From DATCHW01 sp036508135 (lineage in GTDB: Bacteria; Bacteroidota; Ignavibacteria; Tepidaquicellales; Tepidaquicellaceae): a DNA stretch of 64,000 bases. Position numbers and translations under genes: made by a program. Under the pieces are notes generated by a model. The model saw nothing but the letters and a program-made list of their open reading frames with translations. It ran no database searches and had not been told where the DNA came from. The stretch lies in NCBI GenBank assembly GCA_036508135.1, contig DATCHW010000207.1, positions 70,661 to 134,660 of the forward strand, given 5' to 3'. Shown here piece after piece: positions 16,956-25,530 of this stretch (positions are counted from its first letter, which is position 1; every line of letters begins with the position of its first letter).

Positions 16956-17873
16956 CTACGCTTTTGCGTGAGATTTTCTTCTTACGATTTTTAATATTAT
17001 CCAGACCACCAAAGTAACAAATGCTATCAGCGGAAGCATAGCGATTATTATTGCAATCAGTCCGCTTAAAATTTCTGTTAAACCGTTTAACCCTTTTTTA
17101 ATTCCCTGCCCGAGTTCATAAAAGAATCCTCCTCCCGATGTAGTCTGCAACATAGTTGGCTCAAAAATAGAGACCGCCAAAGTTGAGTATGATGCCTGAG
17201 TTGTGAGCAGTTTCATCTTTCCTTCGATGGATTCAATTTTCTGCCTGACGGCGGCAAGTTTTTCTTCAACCTCAACAATATCTACCAGACGTGCTGTTTT
17301 TTCAGACAGAAGTTTTAATAATCTCTGTTCAAGTTCCTTTTGTGTTTTTGCCCGCGATTCAAGGTCAATGTATTCTTCCGTAACGTCAGAGGAAGTAATG
17401 TTTTTAGTTGCAACTTTTCCTGCTGCGGAAATTTCGCTGATGAGAGCGTCATATTTATCGACAGGGACTTTTATTACTATAGTGCCGGATTTTTTGCCGG
17501 AGGCGTTGACGGTTGAATTTGAATTTGCAATAAATCCGCTTTGATTTTTTGCAATTTCAGAAACTCTCTTTTCTGCTTCGTCGAAGTTCTCGACCTCGAG
17601 ACTTAGTGTGCCGGATTTTACAACCATTCTTTTGCTTACATCAATCTCCTTCTCATTTAATGTGGTCGTCAGCATATTCATTCCTGCATCTTTCTTGGAA
17701 TCTTTCTTCAGGGTTTGTTCTCCAAACTCACTCTCTTCCATTTTTCCTGTTTTACCGGATGTGTTTTCGGGTACAGGTGTGGAATTATTTTTATCCGAAG
17801 GTTTATCTTTATTACAGCCGGAAAAGAGAACGAGTATTAAAATTGCAGCGATAAAAAACTTAAAATTTTTCAT
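16956..17873 (-). CDS. DUF4349 domain lipoprotein
   Basis: A 305-aa protein with lipobox FSGC (Cys20), then a linker and the DUF4349 domain at ~80-250. It contains the typical VDKYDALISEI, TSSDVTEEYIDLESR and VEEKLAAVRQKIESIEG segments, the last a coiled coil. A C-terminal transmembrane helix at ~270-297 is followed by a basic tail (RRKSHAKA). DUF4349 proteins are envelope proteins of unknown function. It is downstream of glnA but separated by a terminator, so it is probably transcribed on its own. Confidence 0.85.
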   Translation of the reverse strand: MKNFKFFIAAILILVLFSGCNKDKPSDKNNSTPVPENTSGKTGKMEESEFGEQTLKKDSKKDAGMNMLTTTLNEKEIDVSKRMVVKSGTLSLEVENFDEAEKRVSEIAKNQSGFIANSNSTVNASGKKSGTIVIKVPVDKYDALISEISAAGKVATKNITSSDVTEEYIDLESRAKTQKELEQRLLKLLSEKTARLVDIVEVEEKLAAVRQKIESIEGKMKLLTTQASYSTLAVSIFEPTMLQTTSGGGFFYELGQGIKKGLNGLTEILSGLIAIIIAMLPLIAFVTLVVWIILKIVRRKSHAKA

Positions 17874-17995
17874 AATTAATTCTTAAAGGTTTTATTTTTA
17901 TAACTAATTTAAAAAGGAATTGTTCCTTTTAAAAACAGTTCTTAGCTTATATTCCTATAAAAGCCGCCGGTGCAGAAACCTTTTTTAAAAAACCA

Positions 17996-18023
17996 CACCC
18001 CTCTCCTCAAAAGAAGAGGGGTG
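17996..18023 (-). terminator. Rho-independent terminator of glnA
   Basis: A GC-rich stem, CACCCCTCT (17996-18004) with AGAGGGGTG (18015-18023), lies directly after the glnA stop. Read on the minus strand it is followed by GGTTTTTT, a standard intrinsic terminator. Confidence 0.8.
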
Positions 18024-18029
18024 ATTTGA

Positions 18030-19478
18030 TTATACTTCATAGTACAGGTGGAACTCGTATGGATGAGGACGCAGCTGCACCTCCTTGATTTCTTTATTCA
18101 TTTTATAATCAATCCAGGTAGAGATAAGTTCATCCGTAAATGCTTCGCCCTTCTTAAGGTAACCATTATCTTTTTCAAGATTGTGCAGTGAAATTTCGAG
18201 TGATTCAGGTGCCTGTTTTATAGATTTTTTTTCTGCATCAGACAGGTGATATATATCTTTATCTATAGGTTCGCCGGGTTCAATTTTATTTATTACACCG
18301 TCAAGCCCTGCAAGAAGCAGTGCAGAAAATGCAAGATAAGGATTTGCAGTTCCGTCCGGACATCTGAACTCAATACGCTTCGATTTGGGATTATCTGAAT
18401 ACATAGGAATCCTGATAGCGGCACTCCTGTTGCTCTTTGAATAAACAAGGTTCACGGGTGCTTCATATCCCGGAACGAGGCGCTTGTAAGAATTTGTTGT
18501 CGGATTTGTAAAAGCAAGAAGGGAAGGAGCATGCTTAAGCAGTCCGCCGATAAAATATAATCCAGTTTCACTTAAACCAGCATATTTATCCCCTGCAAAA
18601 AGTGGATTTCCATCTTTCCACAAACTAATATGCGTATGCATTCCGCTTCCATTATCTCCGAAAATAGGTTTAGGCATAAAGGTTGCAGTCTTTCCTGCTT
18701 CCCGCGCGGTGTTTTTTACGACATATTTGAACATCTGCATATTGTCACACGCTTCAATCAAAGGCATATATTTAAAATCAATCTCTGCCTGTCCCGTTGC
18801 CACTTCGTGGTGCTGTGCCTCAATCTCAATTCCAAGTTTCATCATGTATTGCACCATTGTATTGCGTAATTCATTAGTGGAATCTGAAGGAGGAACCGGA
18901 AAGTATCCTTCTTTCACCCTGATTTTATGCCCGAGATTTGCTTCGTTTTCACTGCCGGAATTCCAGAAACCTTCCCGGGAGTCAATCCTATACCAGCTTG
19001 AGTATTCATTGATATTATAAGCCACATGATCGAGAATAAAAAATTCTGCTTCCGGTCCAAAATATGCCGTATCGGCAATACCGGTGGACCGCAGGAATTC
19101 AAGAGCCTTTTTTGCAATGTATCTTGGATCATGGTCATAAGATTTCTTTGTCTGGGGGTCCCGGATGTCACAGACCATACTTAAACTTTTCAACTTAATA
19201 AACGGATCAATCCTTGCAGTACCCGGATCCGGAATTACAAGCATATCAGATTCATTGATTGCTTTCCATCCGCGGATTGACGAGCCGTCAAAACCAAAAC
19301 CTTCATAAAAGCTTCCCTCTGTAAGCTTATCAACCGGAACAGAAAAATGCTGCCACTGCCCGGGAAGGTCTGTAAAACGGAAATCAACCATTTTGATTTC
19401 TTTGTCTTTTATCAGTTTAAATACGTCCTGAATTTTTTTTAGTTTATCTTTTTCAAACTCTAATGTATTATTTTCCAT
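18030..19478 (-). CDS. glnA: Glutamine synthetase, type I
   Basis: A 482-aa GSI enzyme forming glutamine from glutamate, ammonia and ATP in the cytoplasm. GFDGSSIRGW is near 62-71, the metal-binding glutamates lie in GPEAEFF (~141-147), and the ATP-binding NPTTNSYKRLVPGYEAP follows later. A Tyr in DIYHLS matches the position of the adenylylation site in GSI-beta enzymes, so covalent regulation is possible but not shown. It stands alone with its own terminator. The ammonium transporter is elsewhere in the window (34826-36103). Confidence 0.97.
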   Translation of the reverse strand: MENNTLEFEKDKLKKIQDVFKLIKDKEIKMVDFRFTDLPGQWQHFSVPVDKLTEGSFYEGFGFDGSSIRGWKAINESDMLVIPDPGTARIDPFIKLKSLSMVCDIRDPQTKKSYDHDPRYIAKKALEFLRSTGIADTAYFGPEAEFFILDHVAYNINEYSSWYRIDSREGFWNSGSENEANLGHKIRVKEGYFPVPPSDSTNELRNTMVQYMMKLGIEIEAQHHEVATGQAEIDFKYMPLIEACDNMQMFKYVVKNTAREAGKTATFMPKPIFGDNGSGMHTHISLWKDGNPLFAGDKYAGLSETGLYFIGGLLKHAPSLLAFTNPTTNSYKRLVPGYEAPVNLVYSKSNRSAAIRIPMYSDNPKSKRIEFRCPDGTANPYLAFSALLLAGLDGVINKIEPGEPIDKDIYHLSDAEKKSIKQAPESLEISLHNLEKDNGYLKKGEAFTDELISTWIDYKMNKEIKEVQLRPHPYEFHLYYEV

Positions 19479-19715
19479 ATATTAAATTATTGATGTTAAG
19501 TTTATTAATTAAAACCTTAAACAAAGTTGAGTGCAAATTAGTTTTGTAAAAACATAAAAATAGATTAATAAAGTAATTTAATTCATAGATATTCTCAATG
19601 TAAAACAAAATTTCTTATTCCGGAAAATAAGTGTGAATAAACCTCGCTTTTGAATTGAAATAATTTTTTGGTGTACCTAACTTAAATTTACAAGAAAAAA
19701 AACAAAGAAAAAAGA

Positions 19716-20153
19716 ATGGCAGTTATGAGTAAAAAAATTATATATGGATTTTTGATACTAATATCTTTTGTATTATTTTCGTGCGATGGAAACGTACTGA
19801 AAATACTCAACAGGGAATTATCAAAGGCAGATAACGTTAAGATATATTTTTATGATAAATCCACAGGTAAAGTGCCGGGCGCCGGCCATGTTGCCTCCAT
19901 CAATGACCCGGATGAAGTGAAACATTTTTTAACCACAATCACCGAAGAGGATTTTAATAAACGGCAGGACTGTATTTATAACGGCTCGATAGAATTCTTT
20001 TCAGGGAATAATAGTATTATGAATATGGAATTCAATATGGAGTCGCAATGCGGCTTCGTGATTTTTAAAATCAGGGACGTTATGCAGTCAAAAAAACTGT
20101 CAGAAGAAGGGGTCAAACTTCTTAATTTCTATTACAGTAAAATTGCAAATTGA
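19716..20153 (+). CDS. Hypothetical lipoprotein, 145 aa
   Basis: I do not recognise the family. The lipobox LFSC places Cys at residue 23 if translation starts at 19716; an alternative ATG three codons later (19725) gives a more typical MSKK start. The mature part is small and mixed alpha/beta with two further cysteines. It is 75 bp upstream of another lipoprotein gene on the same strand and may belong to the same transcript as era. Confidence 0.65.
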   Translation: MAVMSKKIIYGFLILISFVLFSCDGNVLKILNRELSKADNVKIYFYDKSTGKVPGAGHVASINDPDEVKHFLTTITEEDFNKRQDCIYNGSIEFFSGNNSIMNMEFNMESQCGFVIFKIRDVMQSKKLSEEGVKLLNFYYSKIAN

Positions 20154-20228
20154 TTAATTCGTTTTTCGGTCGCAAAAATTAATTAAGGAATTCACTTAGA
20201 AATATAAATTTAAAAACGGGATAATAAC

Positions 20229-20738
20229 ATGAAAAAATTATTTCTGATTTTGTTCATCTTAAGTTTTACAGTAATTACCGGATGCTCTAAAAAAGAAGAA
20301 GAGATAAAAGTAAAAAAACAGGAAGACACAACATCGAAAGTGAAGCAAACAGAGCCGCAGACATCCGCAAAGGAGGAACCCCGGGAGGAAGAGGGAAAAG
20401 AAGACACAGGGGAGAATACTCAAAAAACATCTGCAGGCAAAACGGAAATAAAAACTATCACAACCGCAGAATTAAAATCCAGCATAGGGAAAAAAGTAAT
20501 CATTAAAGCATACATCGCTGATGTAGTGGTGAGGGAAAAAGTTGCTTACCTGAATTTTGACAAGAAGTTTCCGAACAATTCCGGATCTGCTACAATCTTC
20601 GCTTCGGATTTTGATAAGTTCGGCGATCTTGAAATATATAAAAACAAAAAAATTGAAATAAGCGGTACAGTTTCTGAATATAAAGATAAACCGCAGGTTA
20701 TAATTAAATCTTCGAACCAGATAAAAATAGCGAATTAA
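20229..20738 (+). CDS. OB-fold lipoprotein, 169 aa
   Basis: The lipobox VITGC (Cys19) is followed by an E/K/T-rich low-complexity linker to ~residue 70. The C-terminal ~95-residue OB-fold-like domain (GKKVIIKAYIADVV...FASDFDKFG...KIEISGTVSEYKDKPQVIIKSSNQIKI) resembles the tRNA-anti/nuclease-associated OB fold found in exported proteins. That suggests nucleic-acid or ligand binding outside the cytoplasm, but the role is unknown. Only 9 bp separate it from era. Confidence 0.75.
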   Translation: MKKLFLILFILSFTVITGCSKKEEEIKVKKQEDTTSKVKQTEPQTSAKEEPREEEGKEDTGENTQKTSAGKTEIKTITTAELKSSIGKKVIIKAYIADVVVREKVAYLNFDKKFPNNSGSATIFASDFDKFGDLEIYKNKKIEISGTVSEYKDKPQVIIKSSNQIKIAN

Positions 20739-20747
20739 AAAAAAGAA

Positions 20748-21641
20748 TTGAATAAAGATAAAACAAGAAGCGGTTATGTGGCGATAGTCGGGAGACCTAA
20801 TTCCGGAAAATCAACATTGCTTAATGCATTTCTGAGACAGGAACTTTCAGTTGTAACCGCCAAAGCGCAAACCACGCGTAACAGGATTCAGGGAATACTC
20901 ACTCACGAAAATACTCAAATAATTTTTCTTGATACACCCGGTATCCTTGAACCGAAATATGAACTTCAGAGTTTTATGCTCTCCGAAATACTGACCTCCC
21001 TGAGGGACTCGGACCTTGTCTTATATTTAATAGACAGCGAGCGATTCAATCCGGAAGAGTTAAAAAAAAGTTCGGAAATACTGAAAGCAAATCTCAGTGA
21101 GAAAAAATTAATCATAGCACTGAACAAAATTGACATGAGACCCGAAGCGGAGGTGAAAAAAATGATGGTTACCTTAAGCGAAACTATTCGGGAGGCAGAT
21201 ATTATTCCTATATCGGCTCTTGAAGATTTCAACATAGAAAAACTTCTTGAAAAAATTTCGGAGTATCTCCCTGAATCACCTTTTCTATATGACGAGGCGG
21301 AGATTACTGATAAACCGGAAAAGTTTTTTGCGGCGGAAATTATCAGGCAGAAAATCCTGCAGATGTACGGCGAAGAAATTCCATACAGTGTATTTGTAGA
21401 TGTCAGGGAGTTCAAGGAGAGGGAATACGGGAAAGATTTCATCAATGCGGATATAGTGGTAGAGCGTGAGTCGCAAAAAATTATTATTATCGGAAAAAAA
21501 GGCGATAAAATAAAATCGCTCGGGGAAAGAGCAAGAAAAGAAATCGAAAAGTTTCTGGGCAGGCAAGTCTATTTACAGCTTTTTGTAAAGATCCGTAAAG
21601 ACTGGCGGAAAGACAAGAATTTTCTCAAAAGTAATTTTTAA
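20748..21641 (+). CDS. era: GTPase Era
   Basis: A 297-aa GTPase for 16S rRNA maturation and 30S assembly. G1 GRPNSGKS is at 15-22, G3 DTPG at 62-65 and G4 NKID at 126-129. A C-terminal KH domain contains GKKGDKIKSLGERARKEIEKF. The start is a TTG at 20748; no in-frame ATG precedes the G1 motif closely enough. It is translated between a lipoprotein gene (9 bp) and a membrane protein gene (26 bp), implying an operon that runs to 23294. Confidence 0.97.
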   Translation: MNKDKTRSGYVAIVGRPNSGKSTLLNAFLRQELSVVTAKAQTTRNRIQGILTHENTQIIFLDTPGILEPKYELQSFMLSEILTSLRDSDLVLYLIDSERFNPEELKKSSEILKANLSEKKLIIALNKIDMRPEAEVKKMMVTLSETIREADIIPISALEDFNIEKLLEKISEYLPESPFLYDEAEITDKPEKFFAAEIIRQKILQMYGEEIPYSVFVDVREFKEREYGKDFINADIVVERESQKIIIIGKKGDKIKSLGERARKEIEKFLGRQVYLQLFVKIRKDWRKDKNFLKSNF

Positions 21642-21667
21642 CGGAAAAATTTAAAATTATTAACAAT

Positions 21668-22333
21668 ATGGAAAAAGGTTTTTATGATCCAAATAAAGTG
21701 CCGCAGTACGAAGGAGAGCCCCGGAAAAAATCGAATGCAGTACTGATAGTTGTAATATCGGCTGCTGTTTTGATATTAGGCATACTTGGATTGGTTATTT
21801 CCCTGCTCCTCGGGAAAAGCAACGGTAAAAGTGTTGATTCAAGCGTGAACATAAAACCGGAAACCAAAACAGAAACAACCGCTCCGAAGACGGAGGAAAA
21901 GAAAGTATTGCCGCTTTCCGAATATGAAGTGAAAGAGTTTGTAAACGAGTGGGCATCGGCGCAATCGGATAAGAACATTTCAAAATACATTTTATTGTAT
22001 GCGGATGATTTTCACGGAGTAAAAAGAACAAAATCAGGAAGAACTTATGATTATAACTACAGCGGATGGGTAGCAGACAGAACTAAAATGTATTCAGGTA
22101 ATAAATACATCAGTGTCACCGTTGATAAGATAAAAATCAGTAACCTTAACTCTCCGGAAGGAACTGCAGAGGTAACATTTTACCAGTATTTTAATAGTTA
22201 TCAGTATAATACCACCAAAAGTTACAGTGATGAAGGTCAGAAAGTTTTGAAAATCAGAAAAGAGCAGAACGGAGATATAAAAATATTTTTCGAAGAACTT
22301 GTGTACTCGACCGAAACATTCGGGGGAGATTAA
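21668..22333 (+). CDS. Single-pass membrane protein with NTF2-like C-terminal domain
   Basis: A 221-aa protein. A short cytoplasmic N-terminus is followed by a transmembrane helix at ~25-49, a T/E-rich linker, and a C-terminal domain at ~95-220. That domain has the W-x-SAxSDKNISKYILLYADDF pattern seen in SnoaL/NTF2-like domains of Cds6-type envelope proteins. Such domains often accompany peptidoglycan enzymes, which fits the NlpC/P60 gene starting 1 bp after its stop. Function otherwise unknown. Confidence 0.75.
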   Translation: MEKGFYDPNKVPQYEGEPRKKSNAVLIVVISAAVLILGILGLVISLLLGKSNGKSVDSSVNIKPETKTETTAPKTEEKKVLPLSEYEVKEFVNEWASAQSDKNISKYILLYADDFHGVKRTKSGRTYDYNYSGWVADRTKMYSGNKYISVTVDKIKISNLNSPEGTAEVTFYQYFNSYQYNTTKSYSDEGQKVLKIRKEQNGDIKIFFEELVYSTETFGGD

Positions 22334-22334
22334 A

Positions 22335-23294
22335 ATGAAAGTATTTTCTGCGGCTTTACTTTTCATCTTTTGTCTTTGCTTTACAAGCTGCAGCGAAAAA
22401 CCAAAAGTGCAGGCAGAAAAAAAAGATACACTTAAACCGGTAACAACTCCCGTGAAATCAGACTCCCTGTCGGGAATAAAATATGCTGTATCAAAATATT
22501 TCACCCCTGTTTTAAATACTCCTGATTTTAAATCTGTTTACGGCGGGATTAACGGCAGCACATTGAAACGCAGCAGCAACGGGCTGATTAAAGAAGTTGA
22601 ATATGCGGCATATCCCGGTTCCGGTTTTGAAATACTTGAGGAATATGATAAAGGGACGTATAAGATTTACAAAGTGAAAACAGAAGAATATGAAATTCCT
22701 CTTAACGGAAGCGGATTGTTCATAGATTCAAGGTTTGTAGAAATTAAAAACACAAAACCCGAGAAAAGAAAAGTCATACTTCCTTCCGAAAAAGAAATTT
22801 ATGACTATCTTGATAAAAGTATCGGGGCGATGTATGTATGGGGGGCTAATAATATCGATGGAGTTCCTCAGATGACGGAGTTCTATCCTCCGAAAAGTGA
22901 ACTGACTTCTTCTGAAAAGAAAGAGTGGTCTCTAAAAGGATTGGATTGTTCAGGTCTGATTTATGAAGCTACAAGGGGCTATACCGCAAGGAACACACAC
23001 CAGTTGGTCAGCTATGGCGAGCCTGTTAAAATCGCAGGGCTTTCAGCAACGCAAATATCATCAAAAGTAAAACCTCTCGATTTAATTGTGTGGAAAGGTC
23101 ACGTGATAGTAGTTTATGATAAGAATACGACCATCGAAAGTTCTTTCACTGCCGGTAAAGTAGTCAAGAAAAACCTTATTGATGTGCTTGAAAAACTTAC
23201 ATTAAAAAGAAAACCTGTTGACGAATGGAGCGGCGGAATAAAGAATGAATTTGTGATTAGAAGATGGTATGGAACAAATGACAAACATCAATAA
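22335..23294 (+). CDS. NlpC/P60 family lipoprotein hydrolase
   Basis: I chose the ATG at 22335 because it gives a proper SPII signal with lipobox FTSC (Cys19), one base after the upstream stop; upstream in-frame starts would bury the signal. The 319-aa product has a C-terminal papain-like NlpC/P60 domain. The catalytic Cys205 lies in GLDCSGLIYEA and His256 in WKGHVIVVYD. It probably cleaves peptidoglycan stem peptides in the periplasm. A ~17-residue insertion between YVWGANN and the Cys is unusual. Its last 7 bases overlap the convergent gene. Confidence 0.85.
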   Translation: MKVFSAALLFIFCLCFTSCSEKPKVQAEKKDTLKPVTTPVKSDSLSGIKYAVSKYFTPVLNTPDFKSVYGGINGSTLKRSSNGLIKEVEYAAYPGSGFEILEEYDKGTYKIYKVKTEEYEIPLNGSGLFIDSRFVEIKNTKPEKRKVILPSEKEIYDYLDKSIGAMYVWGANNIDGVPQMTEFYPPKSELTSSEKKEWSLKGLDCSGLIYEATRGYTARNTHQLVSYGEPVKIAGLSATQISSKVKPLDLIVWKGHVIVVYDKNTTIESSFTAGKVVKKNLIDVLEKLTLKRKPVDEWSGGIKNEFVIRRWYGTNDKHQ

Positions 23295-24514
23295 GGTCGC
23301 TTTCGGAAAGTTCTCGTTTCGGATTGTGTAACAGCCCTGTATCCGACATCATTCAGGAATCTTCTCTCTTTTACGAATTCATCAACCGTAATATACGTCA
23401 TATACTTCGACACGTTCCAGGTGTACTCATCTCCCGTGAGAATCCCTCCGGCGTATGCAAAAGGTGAAGAAATAAATTTTTCTTTTGTAACGACATAAAA
23501 ATCAGCCGCCGGACTAATACAGTGAAAGTGAATCACATAAAGACCCAACCCGGAGCCCCACTCATAGCCGAATTCCGTTGATGTGTTCACACCGTAAAAT
23601 TTATCCTGCGGAGCAGTAAGTTTCGGCGGTGTCTCCGATTGTATCGTCATTACAGAGTTTGGATAAGCATAAGTTGTATTCTCGAATCCCGACCCGTCAT
23701 TATTATTGGCATAACCATAAACCTTAAATCTGAAGCCGTAAGGAATACTGAGTGGCACGGAACATTTTGTGTAGATAATGTCACCCTCGACTGTGATTAA
23801 ATTCATTTCGGAATTTCTGTGAAGCGCAAGAAAGTCGGCTGAAACACGGAATCCTTTTTTTGAATAATCTGTCTGCGGAAGGTAAACAGTTAAATTTGCA
23901 TCGCCGGTGTTAATATATGAAGTTGAAGAATCAAACTTTACTGACTGAGGATAAAAATCTTTTATCACCGTGTAAGATCTTTCCGAAAACTTCTCGAATG
24001 ATTCTGAACTTTTCTCAAGATATATTATTTTCCCGGAGATTGTGCTTGTATTCGCAAGCCAGTTCACGGTAATCGTCTTGCTCTTCTCGTTTGTAAAAGC
24101 AGTCACTTCTTCCGAGTAGAAGAGATCATTACTCACGAATTTAATTATTGCAGAGCGGTCACGCGGGACAGGCGGGAACTCTACTTTTATCGCTTCTGAG
24201 TTTACATTTCTCGGTAAGTAATTCCCGAAAAGAATTATTTCAGGGTTGGTACTATAAAGCCCCCGGTATAGCGCCCCGGTATTGTTCGATGCGTCGGTTA
24301 TCAAAAGGTCGTAAGGTGTTTTGGTAGCTGATATTGTAAAGCTTCCGTCTGAGCCGGTGATTGTAGAGCCGCCATTTGAAATTATTATGGAAACGTCGCT
24401 GAGCGGAAAACCCTTCTCATCAAGCAACTTGCCCCTGATAACCTGCCCGAACAAATCATTGGAGAATATCAGTAACACCAAAAGTAATATAAACAGTAAA
24501 TGTTTTTTCAGCAT
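23288..24514 (-). CDS. Secreted protein with carboxypeptidase-regulatory-like domain, 408 aa
   Basis: A signal peptide (~1-23, ending LFGQ) precedes a carboxypeptidase-regulatory-like beta domain at ~25-95 (IRGKLLDEKGFPLSDVSI...TGSDGSFTI). The remaining ~300 residues are beta-rich and unrecognised. There is no T9SS sorting domain and no TonB plug. It could be a surface adhesin-like or outer-membrane-associated protein; the role is unknown. It converges with the NlpC/P60 gene with a 7-bp overlap. Confidence 0.7.
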   Translation of the reverse strand: MLKKHLLFILLLVLLIFSNDLFGQVIRGKLLDEKGFPLSDVSIIISNGGSTITGSDGSFTISATKTPYDLLITDASNNTGALYRGLYSTNPEIILFGNYLPRNVNSEAIKVEFPPVPRDRSAIIKFVSNDLFYSEEVTAFTNEKSKTITVNWLANTSTISGKIIYLEKSSESFEKFSERSYTVIKDFYPQSVKFDSSTSYINTGDANLTVYLPQTDYSKKGFRVSADFLALHRNSEMNLITVEGDIIYTKCSVPLSIPYGFRFKVYGYANNNDGSGFENTTYAYPNSVMTIQSETPPKLTAPQDKFYGVNTSTEFGYEWGSGLGLYVIHFHCISPAADFYVVTKEKFISSPFAYAGGILTGDEYTWNVSKYMTYITVDEFVKERRFLNDVGYRAVTQSETRTFRKRPY

Positions 24515-24632
24515 AAATATATAAAAACTTTTATATAATAACTAAATAAAGCAAAAAATTTCATTCAATAATGAGGGAAAGATGTTTTAAAACAACCCAA
24601 GCAGTAGATTTAAAAATCATTTGAAAAACCAA

Positions 24633-25052
24633 TCAGTAAGATAATTTTATCTGAATTAGTTTTTTAATGTCCCCGATGATTTTTCTGTCTTTCACGTCAA
24701 CCCTGAATCCCCTGCCTTCGGCATATACTTTCGCAGATTCGATGATCTTTTTGATGTCTTTTGAGATACCGGAGCTCAGAGCTTCTTTTGTGGCTTTTTC
24801 CCCGAAGACAATCGAAAGTAAAAAATATCCGTCGCAAGGCGTCAAATATACAATTACCCGTTTTTTATCTCTCAACCGGAAACCCCAACCATAATTTTTC
24901 CCTGAATATTTCCATTCCTCTTCAGCCCCGGAATATTCTTTTTTAGTAAATTCTTTGAGTTCATTCCAGAGTTTGAAATTCTTTCCCAATACTTCAGAAA
25001 GTTCTTTTTCATCCGGGGTTTTTGATTTATTTTCGAAAATACTTAATGCCAT
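24633..25052 (-). CDS. DUF3788 family protein
   Basis: A 139-aa cytoplasmic protein matching the DUF3788 pattern: EEWKYSGKNYGWGFRLRDKKRVIVYLTPCDGYFLLSIVFGEKA, followed by a helix and EGRGFRVDVKD. Function is unknown; no catalytic residues can be proposed. It stands alone between an uncharacterised secreted protein and a small membrane protein gene on the other strand. Confidence 0.8.
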   Translation of the reverse strand: MALSIFENKSKTPDEKELSEVLGKNFKLWNELKEFTKKEYSGAEEEWKYSGKNYGWGFRLRDKKRVIVYLTPCDGYFLLSIVFGEKATKEALSSGISKDIKKIIESAKVYAEGRGFRVDVKDRKIIGDIKKLIQIKLSY

Positions 25053-25148
25053 TTCACCGAAATTTTAATTAACCTAATATATTAAAATTTATTATAAATT
25101 TTGATTACTTTTATAAATAATATTTGTTTAAACATATTAATTCATTGT

Positions 25149-25191
25149 CTCGTTACCCAGTTTATTCGGGGCTCCAGCGTTGTAACGTGAG
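25149..25191. repeat. CTCGTTAC...GTAACGTGAG palindrome, variant copy
   Basis: It begins CTCGTTAC and ends GCTCCAGCGTTGTAACGTGAG, matching the 28813-28844 palindrome but with an AT-rich insert in place of the left GACGC arm. It lies just upstream of the 105-aa membrane protein gene. Confidence 0.55.
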
Positions 25192-25212
25192 AATATTTAT
25201 TTAAAATTAGTT

Positions 25213-25530
25213 ATGAAACCATTAGATAATAAATTTTGGCTTTTTCTTGTTCTGTCTTTAGCGTCAGGACTGTTTATAGGATGGGTGGATTCCCGTCCGA
25301 ACTGGGATGATACCGGTATTACGGTTTTACTGATACTGGTTGCAACCTTTATTATCGGATTTTTCGCAGAAAACACAGTCTGGGTATTTGCATTAATTGT
25401 CGGTTTATGCGTCTTAGATTTTAACGTTATATTGCATAACAATTACGGCTCAGCATTATCATTCGTATTTGCTTTCATAGGTGCTTATTCCGGTGTGATC
25501 TTTAAAAAAATCATAAACCCAAATAATTAA
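25213..25530 (+). CDS. Small integral membrane protein, 105 aa
   Basis: Three predicted transmembrane helices (~8-24, ~36-57, ~59-80) and a fourth hydrophobic stretch near 83-97 leave almost no soluble domain. No family is recognised. It overlaps the 3' end of the convergent peptidase gene by 20 bp. Confidence 0.6.
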   Translation: MKPLDNKFWLFLVLSLASGLFIGWVDSRPNWDDTGITVLLILVATFIIGFFAENTVWVFALIVGLCVLDFNVILHNNYGSALSFVFAFIGAYSGVIFKKIINPNN